From assembly GCA_024036415.1 (NCBI GenBank), contig JAMWET010002903.1:558001-622000 (forward strand): 64,000 bases of DNA, read 5' to 3'. Made by a program: the position numbers and the translations under genes. Position 1 is the first letter of the stretch; each line of letters begins with the position of its first letter. The stretch is from Prochilodus magdalenae. Its lineage: Eukaryota; Chordata; Actinopteri; Characiformes; Prochilodontidae. Under the pieces are notes generated by a model. That model did not search any database. It was not told the origin of the DNA and worked only from the letters and a program-made list of their open reading frames with translations. Shown piece after piece: positions 39,901-48,875 of the stretch.

Positions 39901-42900
39901 ACATAGATTTTCTTTTTAATACAAGTCAGTGTTCTGAATGTTTTTAAAATTATGGGCCTTTGAAGACCATCTTAGGACCCCCAATTACTGACCACTGTAT
40001 AAGAGCAGATTTTCTATAGAGGTTTCTATCTCCCTGAGTAAATAGTAACTATTCTAGATTTTACATCATAAGGAATTAAATAAAGGAGATGGAGATGTGC
40101 TTTCTGAGCATTTTTGTTTAATATAGTTCTATAGAAAACTTTTTAATAACATTTTTAACTGTGATAATAATAGTTCTACCATCTGCCCTAAGAATCAGCT
40201 TTTTTAAATTGGCAGATGCATATGAAGTATGAAAAGTGTCAGACCTGTGAAAAAGTGTGATCTAGACAAATTACAATCCATGATCCAGGTTTTTAGCTTT
40301 CAGAACCATGACAGTAATAGATAATTTACTCACACAAATACTCTGAAAATTCTGAAACAATGAAACCTGTGTTTTCAGATGTCCAATTTACAGCAGTGCT
40401 ATCGAGTTGCTTAAGTAAATCAAATGCTTCCCAGAACAGTGCACTAGATTTCAGATGAAAAAATCAGGATATAAGTGTATTTTCTGCACTTTATGTATAT
40501 GATTACAGTGGCTCAATAGAAATTAGCAAAAAATTGCATTCTCATGGGACGATGGCACCATGTCTACTTCTTGAGCCTAATGGAAAGGAGAGGGGACAAT
40601 GTCGTGCAGAAAAAAAATATTAGTAAAGTCTTTCCTACATTTTTCAGCCCGTAGACTGACTGTAGTAGATATAATAATCTTTTTTTTAAAAATACATCTC
40701 GTTTGATCATGACGAATAAAACAGTAATGGCTGATGGTAAGTACTTACCAACAATTACCAAAACTTTATAGATAAAGCTGTTAATTGTCACTACATTCTT
40801 GCCATCAGCCATTACTTTTTTAAAAATACCTGGTGCGTGATCATATATATAGAGAGTTAGCTGCCTAGTTCAGTTTGAAGTAATTAGATAATAAGGAATA
40901 GTATGAGAATTGTTGTTAAGGATTACATTTAACGTTTAATATCAACATTGTAGCTTGAATTGCTGAATCAAATTGCCAAATCAAATTTCCCAAATCAAAT
41001 TGCTTTTTGTCTATCAAATCAAATAGAATTTGCAAAACAACATATATGTAATAGAGTAGAGCTCAAAGATTCAATACCTTATTAAAATGCCATATAAGAT
41101 CACCACCACAAAACTAAACCATTCCCGGTACTTTAGTGAGCATAGTATTGTTTCCAAAAATAGATTGTGTAAATCGTGTTAATGTAAGCAATTTAATTGA
41201 ATGTTGTATGTTGTATGTTTACAACAGGCTTGAGGCAATGAAGGATGGCCTATTGCAGGCCCAAGTTCTAATCCCTTTGCTACAGACTGAGGCAGCTTTC
41301 ACTGCCTCAATGAGACGTGCTGAGGATCTCACCTTGGAGCTCAAGAGTAACATTACAGTCCTAGAGGCAAATTCTGTCCAGAACATAATCTTCAAATATG
41401 GTACTTGAACAGTTTTTACATATTGCATCTCCTGTTTCGCTGTAGTGTATGTAGCAATTTTTTTATTTTGCCTAAAATTCTATTTGCAGTTGATGATGGG
41501 ATGGAGGTTCAGCTAAGGTCTGACATTGACTCAAAAATCCAGAACTTCATGCCCAATACACAACATATCCAGAGCAAGCTGAAGCAGCATTTTCAGGATA
41601 TTATGCATCAGAGAATCGCCCAGACTGATATGAATCTGCATCACATTTACTCAAAAACTATTGAGGTATAACTACTAAAAATATATAAGTGTGCTATATG
41701 TTTTATGATAAAAATAAACTGTATAGTGCCAGTCTAGCATACTACATTGTTCCAAGTCAGTACAAATTTCTGCATTTTTAACAGTATTGTTCAGTTTTGT
41801 TTTGTGTTACTAAATGCAATTACAGGCTGGCCAGATTTGGATGAACAAAATTTCTGCAGATGTTCCCTATATTCAGATGATAAGGAACAACATGCCAGAG
41901 CAGATGCCTACTTTGCCTGATAAACTGTATCTGAACACGTAAGGAAAAAACTTATTTATAATTTATCTTATTTTTGTTCTTGTTCAATGTTTTTGTTTTT
42001 ATACTCCTCTGTTGTTCTGTTGTTGTTGTTTTGCATGTTTTTATTTGCTCATACATTTCTGTATATTAAAAAGTGCCATTTAAATACAATAAATACAATA
42101 AGTCCACTTCTACATGGTTAAACAAATGAATGCATATGTTTTATGACGTTTATTCATTTTAATTGTGTTATTTTATTTGTAGAGAGACCATACTCAAATA
42201 CCAGTTCAACAAGGACTGTTTCACTACTACAATTGCCTTGCCTCTGGGTGGAAAGACATCTGAGGACCTGAGAATCCCTAATGAAATGGCCACTCCAAGC
42301 CTTTCCATGCCACAGATTGGTCTGACTGTACCTTCTAAACAGTTCAGGCTTCCTAAATTCTCCATTCCTTCCACATATGACTTAACATTGCCACTTCTTG
42401 GAATGGCACAGGTGTCTACCAAGATCAACACTAATTTCTACAACCTTGAGGCCATGGTTTCTGGTGGCAACAATACTGTCGAGGGACCAAGTTACATTGC
42501 CAACTACAAGTTCATTGCCAACAGTCCAATGGAAATCTTGTCCTATCGAGCTGAAGGTGAGTAACACGTGTATGTATTACTAGTGATCATCTATAGCACA
42601 GTGTACAGGGAAAACAGTACTCATGTGATATATCAAGAAATTTTATACTTTCATCCTTTTTCACCCCATTCAGGAACTGCTCATATCACTGACATCCCTG
42701 AGGATGCCTTAAAGATCACTCTTAATTCGTCCATAAGCCACAAGCTCATTGATGCACATTTTAGCTTAATAGACTCAGTCACTGTTATGACAGATGCAGT
42801 AAAGGGTGCTGGAAATTACAAAGTGCAAGTCTTCAGTCCTCTTGGGATGGAGATGTCGATGGTGTACACTTCACAAACTACTATATCTTCTGATATCACT

Positions 42901-45900
42901 GGAGAAGGCAATATGGATGGGTCTCTAACTGTAGGCCCAGTGTCTGCTAGCACCAGCCTCACACAGTCCTTTCTCCTGCAGCCCAACATCAGAGAAGCAA
43001 AAGCAGAGTCCTCCTTTAGACTAAGTTCATCTGTTGGTCAAATACGCAATAAGATAAAGGCTTCGATAGCCAATGAAGAGCTATCACTGGAATCCAACAC
43101 CAACATCAACAACGACCCAATCAAGCATACAACAAAGCTGAACATTGATTGCAAAAACTCCCATTTTACTTTAAAGTCAGATTCTGTGACTAAGGCAGAT
43201 AAACGAATGGTTCGAAACCAGGTAGACATTTCTGCCACTGTGGAGGAAGCAACCATCAAGATTGAGTCCCAGTTTGATCACAATACAAATCATGCCTATT
43301 ATCTGATTTCTGGATCACTGACCCCCAGGCAACTTGAACTCAATGAAGATGTTACCATCAACTTTAATACAATTCATGGCTCCCACAAAGGCACTCTATC
43401 CCTTTCCAAGGATGGTCTAACCACAGGCTGTACCACCATTGCACAAGTCAGCCCAGTGACCCTTGAGAATGTTTTCCATGGTGACATCGGTACATCTGGG
43501 GCAAAGCTGTCATTAGCCACACAGGCCACAATGCAGGAACACAACGCTGAGCTTAAGGTAGAAGGCAGATTGACAAGCTCTGAGGTGTACCTGAAAAGCA
43601 TGTACACGGGTGAATTATTCAATTCCAGTGTAAAAAATACAGTAACCATGAGGCTGACTGACGAAGACCTGAACTTCTCCAATAATTTGATAGCATCCCT
43701 GCAGGACATCAAGTTAGAAAATGCCCACTCTCTGACTCTTTCTCCCAGTGCTCTGGCTATTCACTCTGAAGCTGACAACTTCTTAAATAATAACAACTTC
43801 TACAAACACAAGATTGCAGTTGATATTTACAGCTCTACTGCATATGTGAATGTTAACAGTGACCTGAAAATTCTTGGACTGAACTTAATTAAAAGTGCAC
43901 AGGTCAAGGCAGAGTCTCACAAAATGGACATTACTGGGACTCTGACGGGAACCTTTGCTGAAGACGAACTGAGACACACTTATGAGATCAGCTATGCTGA
44001 CTTAACAGTCACAACAAAATGCAGCACCAACGGAAAACTTCTGGGTGTTCAAATGACTCAAACCTTGAAGGCTGAGATCGTGGGACTGTCCATGCAGCTT
44101 AACAGTGATTTTAATGTAAAATCTCCTTCACTCTATTCTGTAAGCAACATCTTGACAACTGTTGACCCTTTGCTTTCTTCTGATGGGGGTGTAGATCTGT
44201 ACGGAAAGCACAGTGGAGAGATGAAAGGCAAGCTTCTCCTGAATGTACAGCCACTGTCTTTCTCCCTTGAGCATGAATGTAAGGCCTCAACCTCTCACCA
44301 GCTGGGCAATGGCAACTCTGTTGAAACCAGCTTTCAGAATGAGATTTCTGGAGCTGTCACTCTTGAGCAACAACGTTTTAATGTCAAGATGCAATCCAAG
44401 CTCAATGAACATACCTTGGACCAATTCCTGGAATTCTACAACACACCTGATAATCTTGGGTTTGGATTAGGAGGGAAAGTGCTCACAAACATCTTGAACA
44501 AAGCTAATAAGGACATTGAGGACTTTGCCATTTCTGGGACTCTACAATATGAGAAAAACAGTGATAGTCATTTCCTTTCTTTTCCCTTCATTGACAGCCT
44601 GCCTAGACTCAGGAAGCAAATCAAAACATCATTGTATACTTTGAAGGAATACTGCCTTCAACTGCTTCAGGATAGTGCTAGCATATTTAACATTGGAGCC
44701 AATATCAGATCCAGAGCAAGTGAGCTCGAAAGAATATTGGAAAGCTTCGATGTAAATATGTTTTTTGAGAATGTAAAGGATTTCATACATTCCACGGAGG
44801 TGGAAAAGCATGTAGAAAAACTCTTCACAGTCATCTCCTCTGAAGAAATCACAAAAACGTTTAAATTTGTTAGAGAAATGATGGCAAACTTAGTCAAGAG
44901 GACTTACATCAGCACTAAGTTAAAGAAGATCTACACCAAAGTTGATGAAATTGTGGCAGAGTATGAGATTGAACCCTTGGTGGAGAAATGTGTGAACAAT
45001 GCTGTGGACCTTATGAAAAAATATAACTTAAAAGAAACAATGCAATTGGCTATTAGCCATCTGAGATCAGTTAACATCAAACCTCTTATTGATCAGATTT
45101 TCAGGCATATGAAGAAACTTGCCCAACAACTTGACTCACTTGAGTTCAGGCAAAAGACTGATGAACTGAGTGTCTATGTAGGCAAAGTCCTTCAGGCTGT
45201 TGACTCCTTTACTGATGAAGCAAGAGGCAAGGTGCCTGAAATTACCCGGGTCCCCTGCTTTGGTAAGCTTTACAGTGAGTTTGAGATCAACTCCCCAGAC
45301 CACAAAATGAAGACCACCGCTCGTCTAGAGAATGCTACAAGCAACCCGGAAATGCCACAATTTATAGCAAGTCTGAACTCTCAGTTTATCACTCCCATTG
45401 ACCTTTTGGCCTACTCGTTTAATTCTGCTGCTCAGTTAGCTCTACCTAAAATGAGACACATTAATCTCCTTGAAACAGTGAGTGTGCATCACATGGCTTT
45501 CTCCCTTAACCATCAGGGATCATTGGCCATTCATGAGACATCATCTCAGGCTTCCTCCAGGACCACAGTCAAGGCAACCACTGAGCCGTACACTGCTGAG
45601 CTTGTGAACAGTATGTTGGTTGCTCTGAAGAGTGGATTTACTGGAACTGTGGACACATCCTACAAGCATAATATAACTATGCCAGTAGCTAACATCTTCA
45701 GTGAGGCCAGAGTGACACAAAAATCTACTATCCAGATGAAAGCCGACATTATCACTTTGGCCCTTGCAAATGAAGGAAGAGGAAAATACTCTTTGTTTGG
45801 CTGTTCACATGAAGGAACTCACAAGAGTGACATGGACTTTGTAATGGACATACAATCAGCCAAACTGATGCTTAGTGCTGATACTGATAGTAATCTTTTA

Positions 45901-48432
45901 AAGATGAAGCAGAATGTAAATATTGAGTCTGGTCATTTCAGATACTTTACCATTAACGTCCATGCTCAGACAGAGACTCCCTTCATAAAGAGAAGTGTTG
46001 CTGTTGTGAAAGGCCAGATTGAAATACAGGATCCTAAACTTGAACTGATTGCCTCTCACAATGCTGAACTGGTTGGCAACCTTGATGGCACCATGTCAAA
46101 CTCACTTAACTTCAAGGTTGTGCCTTTTGAGATTTCATTTGACTCAAAGAACAAGAGGAACATGAAGCTGACGCTTCCGTTTGATTTGTACGGATTGGTT
46201 GATCTTCAGAATGACTTGACATTTACCTGGAACTCTACAATTCAGCAGGCTAGTTGGACCGGTCTTGCTGGTTTCAATCAATACAAGTACTCCCATTACA
46301 TCAACATGGTAAATGTTGAAAAAGATGTTCAAGTGACTGCCATAGTAAATGGAAAGGCCAATCTTAACGTATTAATTAGGCCCATTGAAATCCCTGAAAT
46401 GAAGTTGCCCTTCATTAATTTAAAGACACCACCTATACATGGCATTTCACTGTGGGAAGACACAGGTCTGAAGAAAATATTGATCTCACCTCAGCAGTTC
46501 TTTGACCTGGATTTAAAGTGGAAGTATGTGAAAAGCCCTGAAGTGTTTGCTGTTGACATAAATATGGAGCCTATGTTTAATGCTGTCAGAAGGAATGCCA
46601 GAGCACTGCACAAAAATCTGCTGATAGCAGCTGAAATTCTTCCTTCCACCTTTAACCATACCAGAGCTTTGAGTCAGTTGACTCTGCCAAAGATCGCTAT
46701 TCCTAAGATACCAAAGACAATCATGATACCTGTCATGGGTGACCTGATCTATGAGTTTTCTGTAAAGACTGCTACTATCACCCTGAATACTAAGTTTTCC
46801 CTTCTGAAACAAGATGAAATTGTGACACAGTTTGAAACTCAATCTACCTCAGAGTTTGGTCTTTTCAGTGGCAAACTCACTGGTACCACCACATTGAACA
46901 TGGACTCTCAAGTGAAACTGACCACAAGAATGTCTCTGGAACATGTGAATGTTGACTGCATTCATAATGGTCGTCTTGTCTTGAGCGTGGAAGATTTTGA
47001 GGCTTCTGTTCAAAATACTGCCAAAGTTAAATTGCCAAATGTGAGTGTAGACCTTCAACAGGAAATTTTTGGGACTATTGAGGAGGGCCTTTCAATTTCT
47101 GCTTCCAGTCCATCAGCTGGACTAGTTGGTCTACAATTGAAAGGAAAAAGGCCCTTATATATTACTGGAAGATTCTACAGCAGATATCCGGTAAGACCTA
47201 CGACCCACCTAGTTGACAATGTTTTTAAGAAGCTTGTGTTTTTGCACAATTGTTTAGGTCTTTACATGACTTAACTTTGACTTTCTGCTTGAATAAGTAT
47301 GTTCCTCCTTTTTTTATTACAGACTGATTTCCAGAATGATGTGGATGTCCTGAAAGTTACATTAAGACAAGTTGACACAGACAAACTGAATTTTAAAACT
47401 CAGTGGAATATGGAGGTTCCCAGTGAGATACTTCATGAGCTTCAGGAGCGAGTGCCTGCGGTCATATATTCACTTGAGCCAAAAAAGCATGTTAATACAA
47501 TTTTCATAGAGGTTGGTACATTGTATAGCACAGCTGAGAGTACAATCGCCAACATTAAGGATAATGCCAACATTATGTACACGAAAGCATCTGAAACCAT
47601 TGTCTCCTTTGATTTGATTCAGAATGTTAACAAATTATCTGACAAAATCTTAAGTCTTCTCAGAGCCTATCATAGTAACATGCAGGCATGGCTGGATGCA
47701 GCCATCTCTTTCATGAGAGATACACAATTCCAGCTCCCTGGGTATCCTGAAAAGCTTTCTGGGCTCGAGTTATGCAATAAAATCACTGTGTTTATTGCTG
47801 ATGCAATTGAGGTTGCTATGACAAGGGTTCCAGAGATGCTGGTCACATATTCTAAGACTGCTACTGAAAAATTAAGGAATGTGTCGTTCGCGGTTCCAGG
47901 GACAGACCATGTTGTTAGTGGAAGCGATATCCTGGATTACTTTTATAATGCCCTTCCGGATGCTCAACACAAACTGATCACCATTGTAAAAAAGTTGGGA
48001 AACATCAGTCTGGAGATATATCTTCAAAAGTTGTCAGATATTTTGAACTTAAGTTTTGTTAAGGTAGAAGATCTCTTCATTACTCTAAAATCTCAAGAAA
48101 AAATGGATATGCTGTCTGCATGGGTCAGTGATGTCTACAGCAGTACCATCAGTTTTTTCCATCAGATTTTCCTGCATGTTAATGATTTTCAGATTATTAT
48201 TCAGGATTATTACATCTTTGTCAAAGCCAGAGTCCAGGATATCTTTACCGATATGTTCAAGAAACTTAATGTTGACATACAGTACTGGACCGATTGCATT
48301 ATGAGGTGCTTTGGTGACTTCCAGAACCAGAGTAATGAAATCTTTGAGAATGTTACCAAGAATGGCAGCTCTTATGTCAAAGTAAATGGCAAAGAAATAG
48401 ACATTTCATTTCCTCTGTCATTCAGCTTTTAA
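27856..48432 (+). CDS. apob: Apolipoprotein B, complete gene of 26 coding exons
   Basis: ApoB is the non-exchangeable structural protein of hepatic and intestinal lipoproteins, secreted after lipid loading by MTP in the ER. Joined exons: 27856-27910, 28090-28134, 28629-28741, 28883-29028, 29226-29373, 29749-29895, 30162-30286, 30386-30471, 31045-31495, 32182-32299, 32416-32562, 32652-32863, 32970-33198, 33310-33489, 33584-33787, 33955-34119, 34269-34474, 35343-35522, 38022-38152, 38290-38491, 41228-41400, 41490-41665, 41826-41938, 42183-42556, 42674-47190, 47323-48432. The sum is 9753 nt, an open frame of 3250 residues, with GT-AG at every junction. Residues 1-18 are a signal peptide. About 30-900 form the large lipid transfer module, with all 14 cysteines that pair in human apoB present (the first is C32). 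The rest is amphipathic strand and helix. Human apoB is about 4563 residues. Fish carry several apob copies; the start resembles the apobb type, but the paralogue is uncertain. Confidence 0.93.
28090..28134 (+). CDS. apob: apob exon 2 (45-bp microexon)
   Basis: Acceptor TTCAG, donor ATT|GTAAGC. It encodes [15 protein letters not shown] and keeps phase 1 on both sides. The acidic stretch and cysteine match the start of mature apoB. A donor six bases earlier would also keep frame but is weaker. Confidence 0.8.
28629..28741 (+). CDS. apob: apob exon 3
   Basis: Residues about 34-71, starting (L)[17 protein letters not shown] and ending ITCK. This is the start of the vitellogenin-like N-terminal domain. 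Acceptor TTCTCTAG, donor AAG|GTAATA, phase 0 at the end. Confidence 0.9.
28883..29028 (+). CDS. apob: apob exon 4
   Basis: Residues 72-119, [19 protein letters not shown] at its start, with two of the conserved paired cysteines. Acceptor CCTCACAG, donor GGAA|GTATGT, phase 2. Confidence 0.92.
29226..29373 (+). CDS. apob: apob exon 5
   Basis: Residues 120-169 with the family-typical [20 protein letters not shown]. Acceptor GACCAG, donor ATG|GTAAAA, phase 0. Confidence 0.92.
29749..29895 (+). CDS. apob: apob exon 6
   Basis: Residues 170-218, from [11 protein letters not shown] to [11 protein letters not shown], carrying the third cysteine pair. Acceptor CCTATAG, donor ATG|GTGAGA. Confidence 0.92.
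30162..30286 (+). CDS. apob: apob exon 7
   Basis: Residues 219-259, [16 protein letters not shown] with the fourth cysteine pair (QIC, ATC). Acceptor GCCATCAG, donor CCG|GTGAGG, phase 2. Confidence 0.92.
30386..30471 (+). CDS. apob: apob exon 8
   Basis: Residues 260-288, (R)[16 protein letters not shown]. Acceptor AATCTAG, donor TACA|GTAAGC, phase 1. At 86 bp it has the size I recall for the human exon. Confidence 0.92.
31045..31495 (+). CDS. apob: apob exon 9 (451 bp)
   Basis: Residues 289-438, part of the helical bundle of the lipid transfer module, with the QCGTPEC disulphide pair. Acceptor TTCATAG, donor AAA|GTAAGT. Its length and exon bookkeeping suggest that it equals human exons 9 plus 10. 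Confidence 0.92.
32182..32299 (+). CDS. apob: apob exon 10
   Basis: Residues 439-478, ending [11 protein letters not shown] and including the LGPDCAG cysteine. Acceptor CTCTTCAG, donor AGG|GTATAT. Confidence 0.9.
32416..32562 (+). CDS. apob: apob exon 11
   Basis: Residues 479-527, [15 protein letters not shown] at the start and LKCM cysteine. Acceptor AAATAG, donor GAG|GTGAGG. Confidence 0.92.
32652..32863 (+). CDS. apob: apob exon 12
   Basis: Residues 528-597, with [17 protein letters not shown] and [13 protein letters not shown], helical repeats of the lipid transfer module. Acceptor TTATAG, donor ACA|GTATGT. Confidence 0.92.
32970..33198 (+). CDS. apob: apob exon 13
   Basis: Residues 598-674, with SRNYKMEAY and [20 protein letters not shown], the entry to the beta-sheet part of the lipid pocket. 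Acceptor CCTTACAG, donor GAG|GTGGGA. Confidence 0.92.
33310..33489 (+). CDS. apob: apob exon 14
   Basis: Residues 675-734, [18 protein letters not shown] onward. Acceptor TGTTAG, donor CAT|GTATAC. Confidence 0.9.
33584..33787 (+). CDS. apob: apob exon 15
   Basis: Residues 735-802, with [17 protein letters not shown]. Acceptor TTAACAG, donor AAG|GTTTGT (a slightly weak donor). Confidence 0.9.
33955..34119 (+). CDS. apob: apob exon 16
   Basis: Residues 803-857, with [16 protein letters not shown]. Acceptor AATATAG, donor ACG|GTACAT (weak donor, supported by frame and protein match). Confidence 0.88.
34269..34474 (+). CDS. apob: apob exon 17
   Basis: Residues 858-925, with [13 protein letters not shown] and [16 protein letters not shown]. 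Acceptor TTTTTAG, donor CAAG|GTTAGT, phase 2. The next intron hosts a MITE. Confidence 0.92.
34624..35180. mobile_element. Complete foldback MITE in apob intron 17
   Basis: The left end TGCACTTTGTAGTTCTACAC (34642-34661) is mirrored by GTGTAGAACTACAAATTGCA at 35143-35162, and the match extends outward to the CCAC.../...GTGG flanks, so the terminal inverted repeats are about 50 bp. Further internal inverted segments make it a foldback. Non-coding. The same family occurs at 24975-25240 and 52715-53105. A hAT-type non-autonomous origin is likely but not shown. Confidence 0.65.
35343..35522 (+). CDS. apob: apob exon 18
   Basis: Residues 926-985, including the last N-terminal cysteine pair (VKCNP and EYCTT). 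Acceptor TTAACAG, donor AAC|GTAAGG, phase 2. Followed by a 2.5-kb intron. Confidence 0.92.
35911..36210 (+). repeat. Third copy of the unnamed ~300-bp repeat, in apob intron 18
   Basis: Shares GTCATCTCAGGTCTCAGTAA, TTTTGTTATCATG, GATAACATCC and the closing AATGTTCCCTGC block with the tandem pair at 15001-15663. No coding capacity. Confidence 0.65.
36499..37907 (+). repeat. Two direct ~73-bp repeats in apob intron 18
   Basis: 36499-36571 and 37835-37907 share GATATATTGTT-(A/C)-AGTAATTTACAG, TAATATTAAAG-ACATTG and AGTAAGAATG blocks. The 1.26 kb between them has no coding frame of interest. Confidence 0.55.
38022..38152 (+). CDS. apob: apob exon 19
   Basis: Residues 986-1029, [20 protein letters not shown]. 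Acceptor CCCTTAG, donor GAGG|GTAAAT, phase 1. Confidence 0.9.
38290..38491 (+). CDS. apob: apob exon 20
   Basis: Residues 1030-1096, with [20 protein letters not shown]. Acceptor TGACTAG, donor CTAG|GTAAGC, phase 2. Followed by a 2.7-kb intron. Confidence 0.92.
38492..41227 (+). other. apob intron 20 with a palindrome near 40.7 kb
   Basis: Non-coding. It contains an imperfect 19-bp inverted repeat (40723-40741 against 40798-40816, one mismatch, loop about 56 bases) flanked by direct copies of a TTTTTTAAAAATAC stretch followed by GATCATG/A. Otherwise nothing recognised. Confidence 0.55.
41228..41400 (+). CDS. apob: apob exon 21
   Basis: Residues 1097-1154, from [19 protein letters not shown], aligning with the segment of human apoB that reads into the first beta region. 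Acceptor ACAACAG, donor TATG|GTACTT, phase 1. Confidence 0.88.
41490..41665 (+). CDS. apob: apob exon 22
   Basis: Residues 1155-1213, (V)[19 protein letters not shown] and a RIAQTDMNL block. Acceptor TTTGCAG, donor GAG|GTATAA. Confidence 0.9.
41826..41938 (+). CDS. apob: apob exon 23
   Basis: Residues 1214-1250, [17 protein letters not shown], ending LPDKLYLNT. Acceptor ATTACAG, donor CAC|GTAAGG, phase 2. Confidence 0.9.
42183..42556 (+). CDS. apob: apob exon 24
   Basis: Residues 1251-1375, with [14 protein letters not shown] and the proline-rich amphipathic strands [20 protein letters not shown]. Acceptor TTTGTAG, donor GAAG|GTGAGT, phase 1. Confidence 0.92.
42674..47190 (+). CDS. apob: apob exon 25, the giant exon (4517 bp)
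   Basis: Counterpart of the 7.5-kb exon 26 of human APOB. It encodes residues 1376-2881 as one uninterrupted frame: amphipathic beta strands (about 1376-1990), an amphipathic helical region (about 1994-2230, with long Leu/Ile/Lys heptads) and a second beta region (about 2230-2881). It matches the human protein in order, with short landmarks such as [17 protein letters not shown] and [13 protein letters not shown]. It is about 3 kb shorter than in human owing to internal losses. Acceptor CATTCAG, donor CCG|GTAAGA. Confidence 0.93.
47323..48432 (+). CDS. apob: apob exon 26, last coding exon
   Basis: Residues 2882-3250, from [14 protein letters not shown] to a TAA at 48430-48432. It is largely helical and heptad-rich. 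It contains [19 protein letters not shown], matching the C-terminal apoB landmark FPGKP...EELC. It seems to span what is exons 27 to 29 in human, and the helical tail is shorter. Acceptor TTATTACAG. Confidence 0.92.
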   Translation, partial: TDFQNDVDVLKVTLRQVDTDKLNFKTQWNMEVPSEILHELQERVPAVIYSLEPKKHVNTIFIEVGTLYSTAESTIANIKDNANIMYTKASETIVSFDLIQNVNKLSDKILSLLRAYHSNMQAWLDAAISFMRDTQFQLPGYPEKLSGLELCNKITVFIADAIEVAMTRVPEMLVTYSKTATEKLRNVSFAVPGTDHVVSGSDILDYFYNALPDAQHKLITIVKKLGNISLEIYLQKLSDILNLSFVKVEDLFITLKSQEKMDMLSAWVSDVYSSTISFFHQIFLHVNDFQIIIQDYYIFVKARVQDIFTDMFKKLNVDIQYWTDCIMRCFGDFQNQSNEIFENVTKNGSSYVKVNGKEIDISFPLSFSF

Positions 48433-48875
48433 TGTATTTTATGGATTTAATGGTTTTGTGAACTAAGTCCCATCAGTTATGTAACAACCATTTATGTATT
48501 CGTACAGGTTTTTGTTATGTCTGTCTAAGGACAGAGATCAAAATTCTTAGCACATCAGTAGAAGTCCTATATTTATACGGTATGTACCAGAGCTGCTTTG
48601 ATTTCTTTTTATGAAATGCTTATAAATAGGGAGTTCCCCTTACCCTTACATTTGCTGCTGTACCAGTCTTTGCTCATAAAGTTTTATGGATGCTTCAGCA
48701 TTGATTGATTTGATTTGATTGCATTTCACCACAAGAGCGCTACTGAGGTCTAGTACCTGAACCCACAGACTTTTGGAAATATGGTATATATATCCCCTTG
48801 ATAGACAAATGTATTGCTTATTATATAAAACAATGAAAGAGTATCAATAAATGCCATTTGGATTGCAGAAAGTGT
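48433..48875 (+). other. apob: apob 3' untranslated region and polyadenylation signal
   Basis: Follows the stop codon. A canonical AATAAA at 48846-48851, with T/GT-rich sequence shortly after (GTGTTGTACCTTTT), predicts cleavage near 48870. Confidence 0.6.

Noticed and set aside
42568..42673. Extension of the giant apob frame upstream to an ATG at 42568
   Set aside because: This is intron sequence that happens to be open. A good donor (GAAG|GTGAGT) ends the previous exon and a CATTCAG acceptor starts the giant exon at 42674.
45085..45105. A TGATCAG word in apob resembling the APOBEC1 mooring region used for apoB48 editing in mammals
   Set aside because: No CAA codon stands at the needed place (the local codons are CTT ATT GAT CAG), the surrounding protein does not align with the human edited site and, to my knowledge, fish lack APOBEC1 editing of apoB.
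47191..47274. Extension of the giant exon frame to a stop at 47274
   Set aside because: The CCG|GTAAGA donor at 47190 joins in frame to the last exon with a clear protein match. The tail up to 47274 is intronic.
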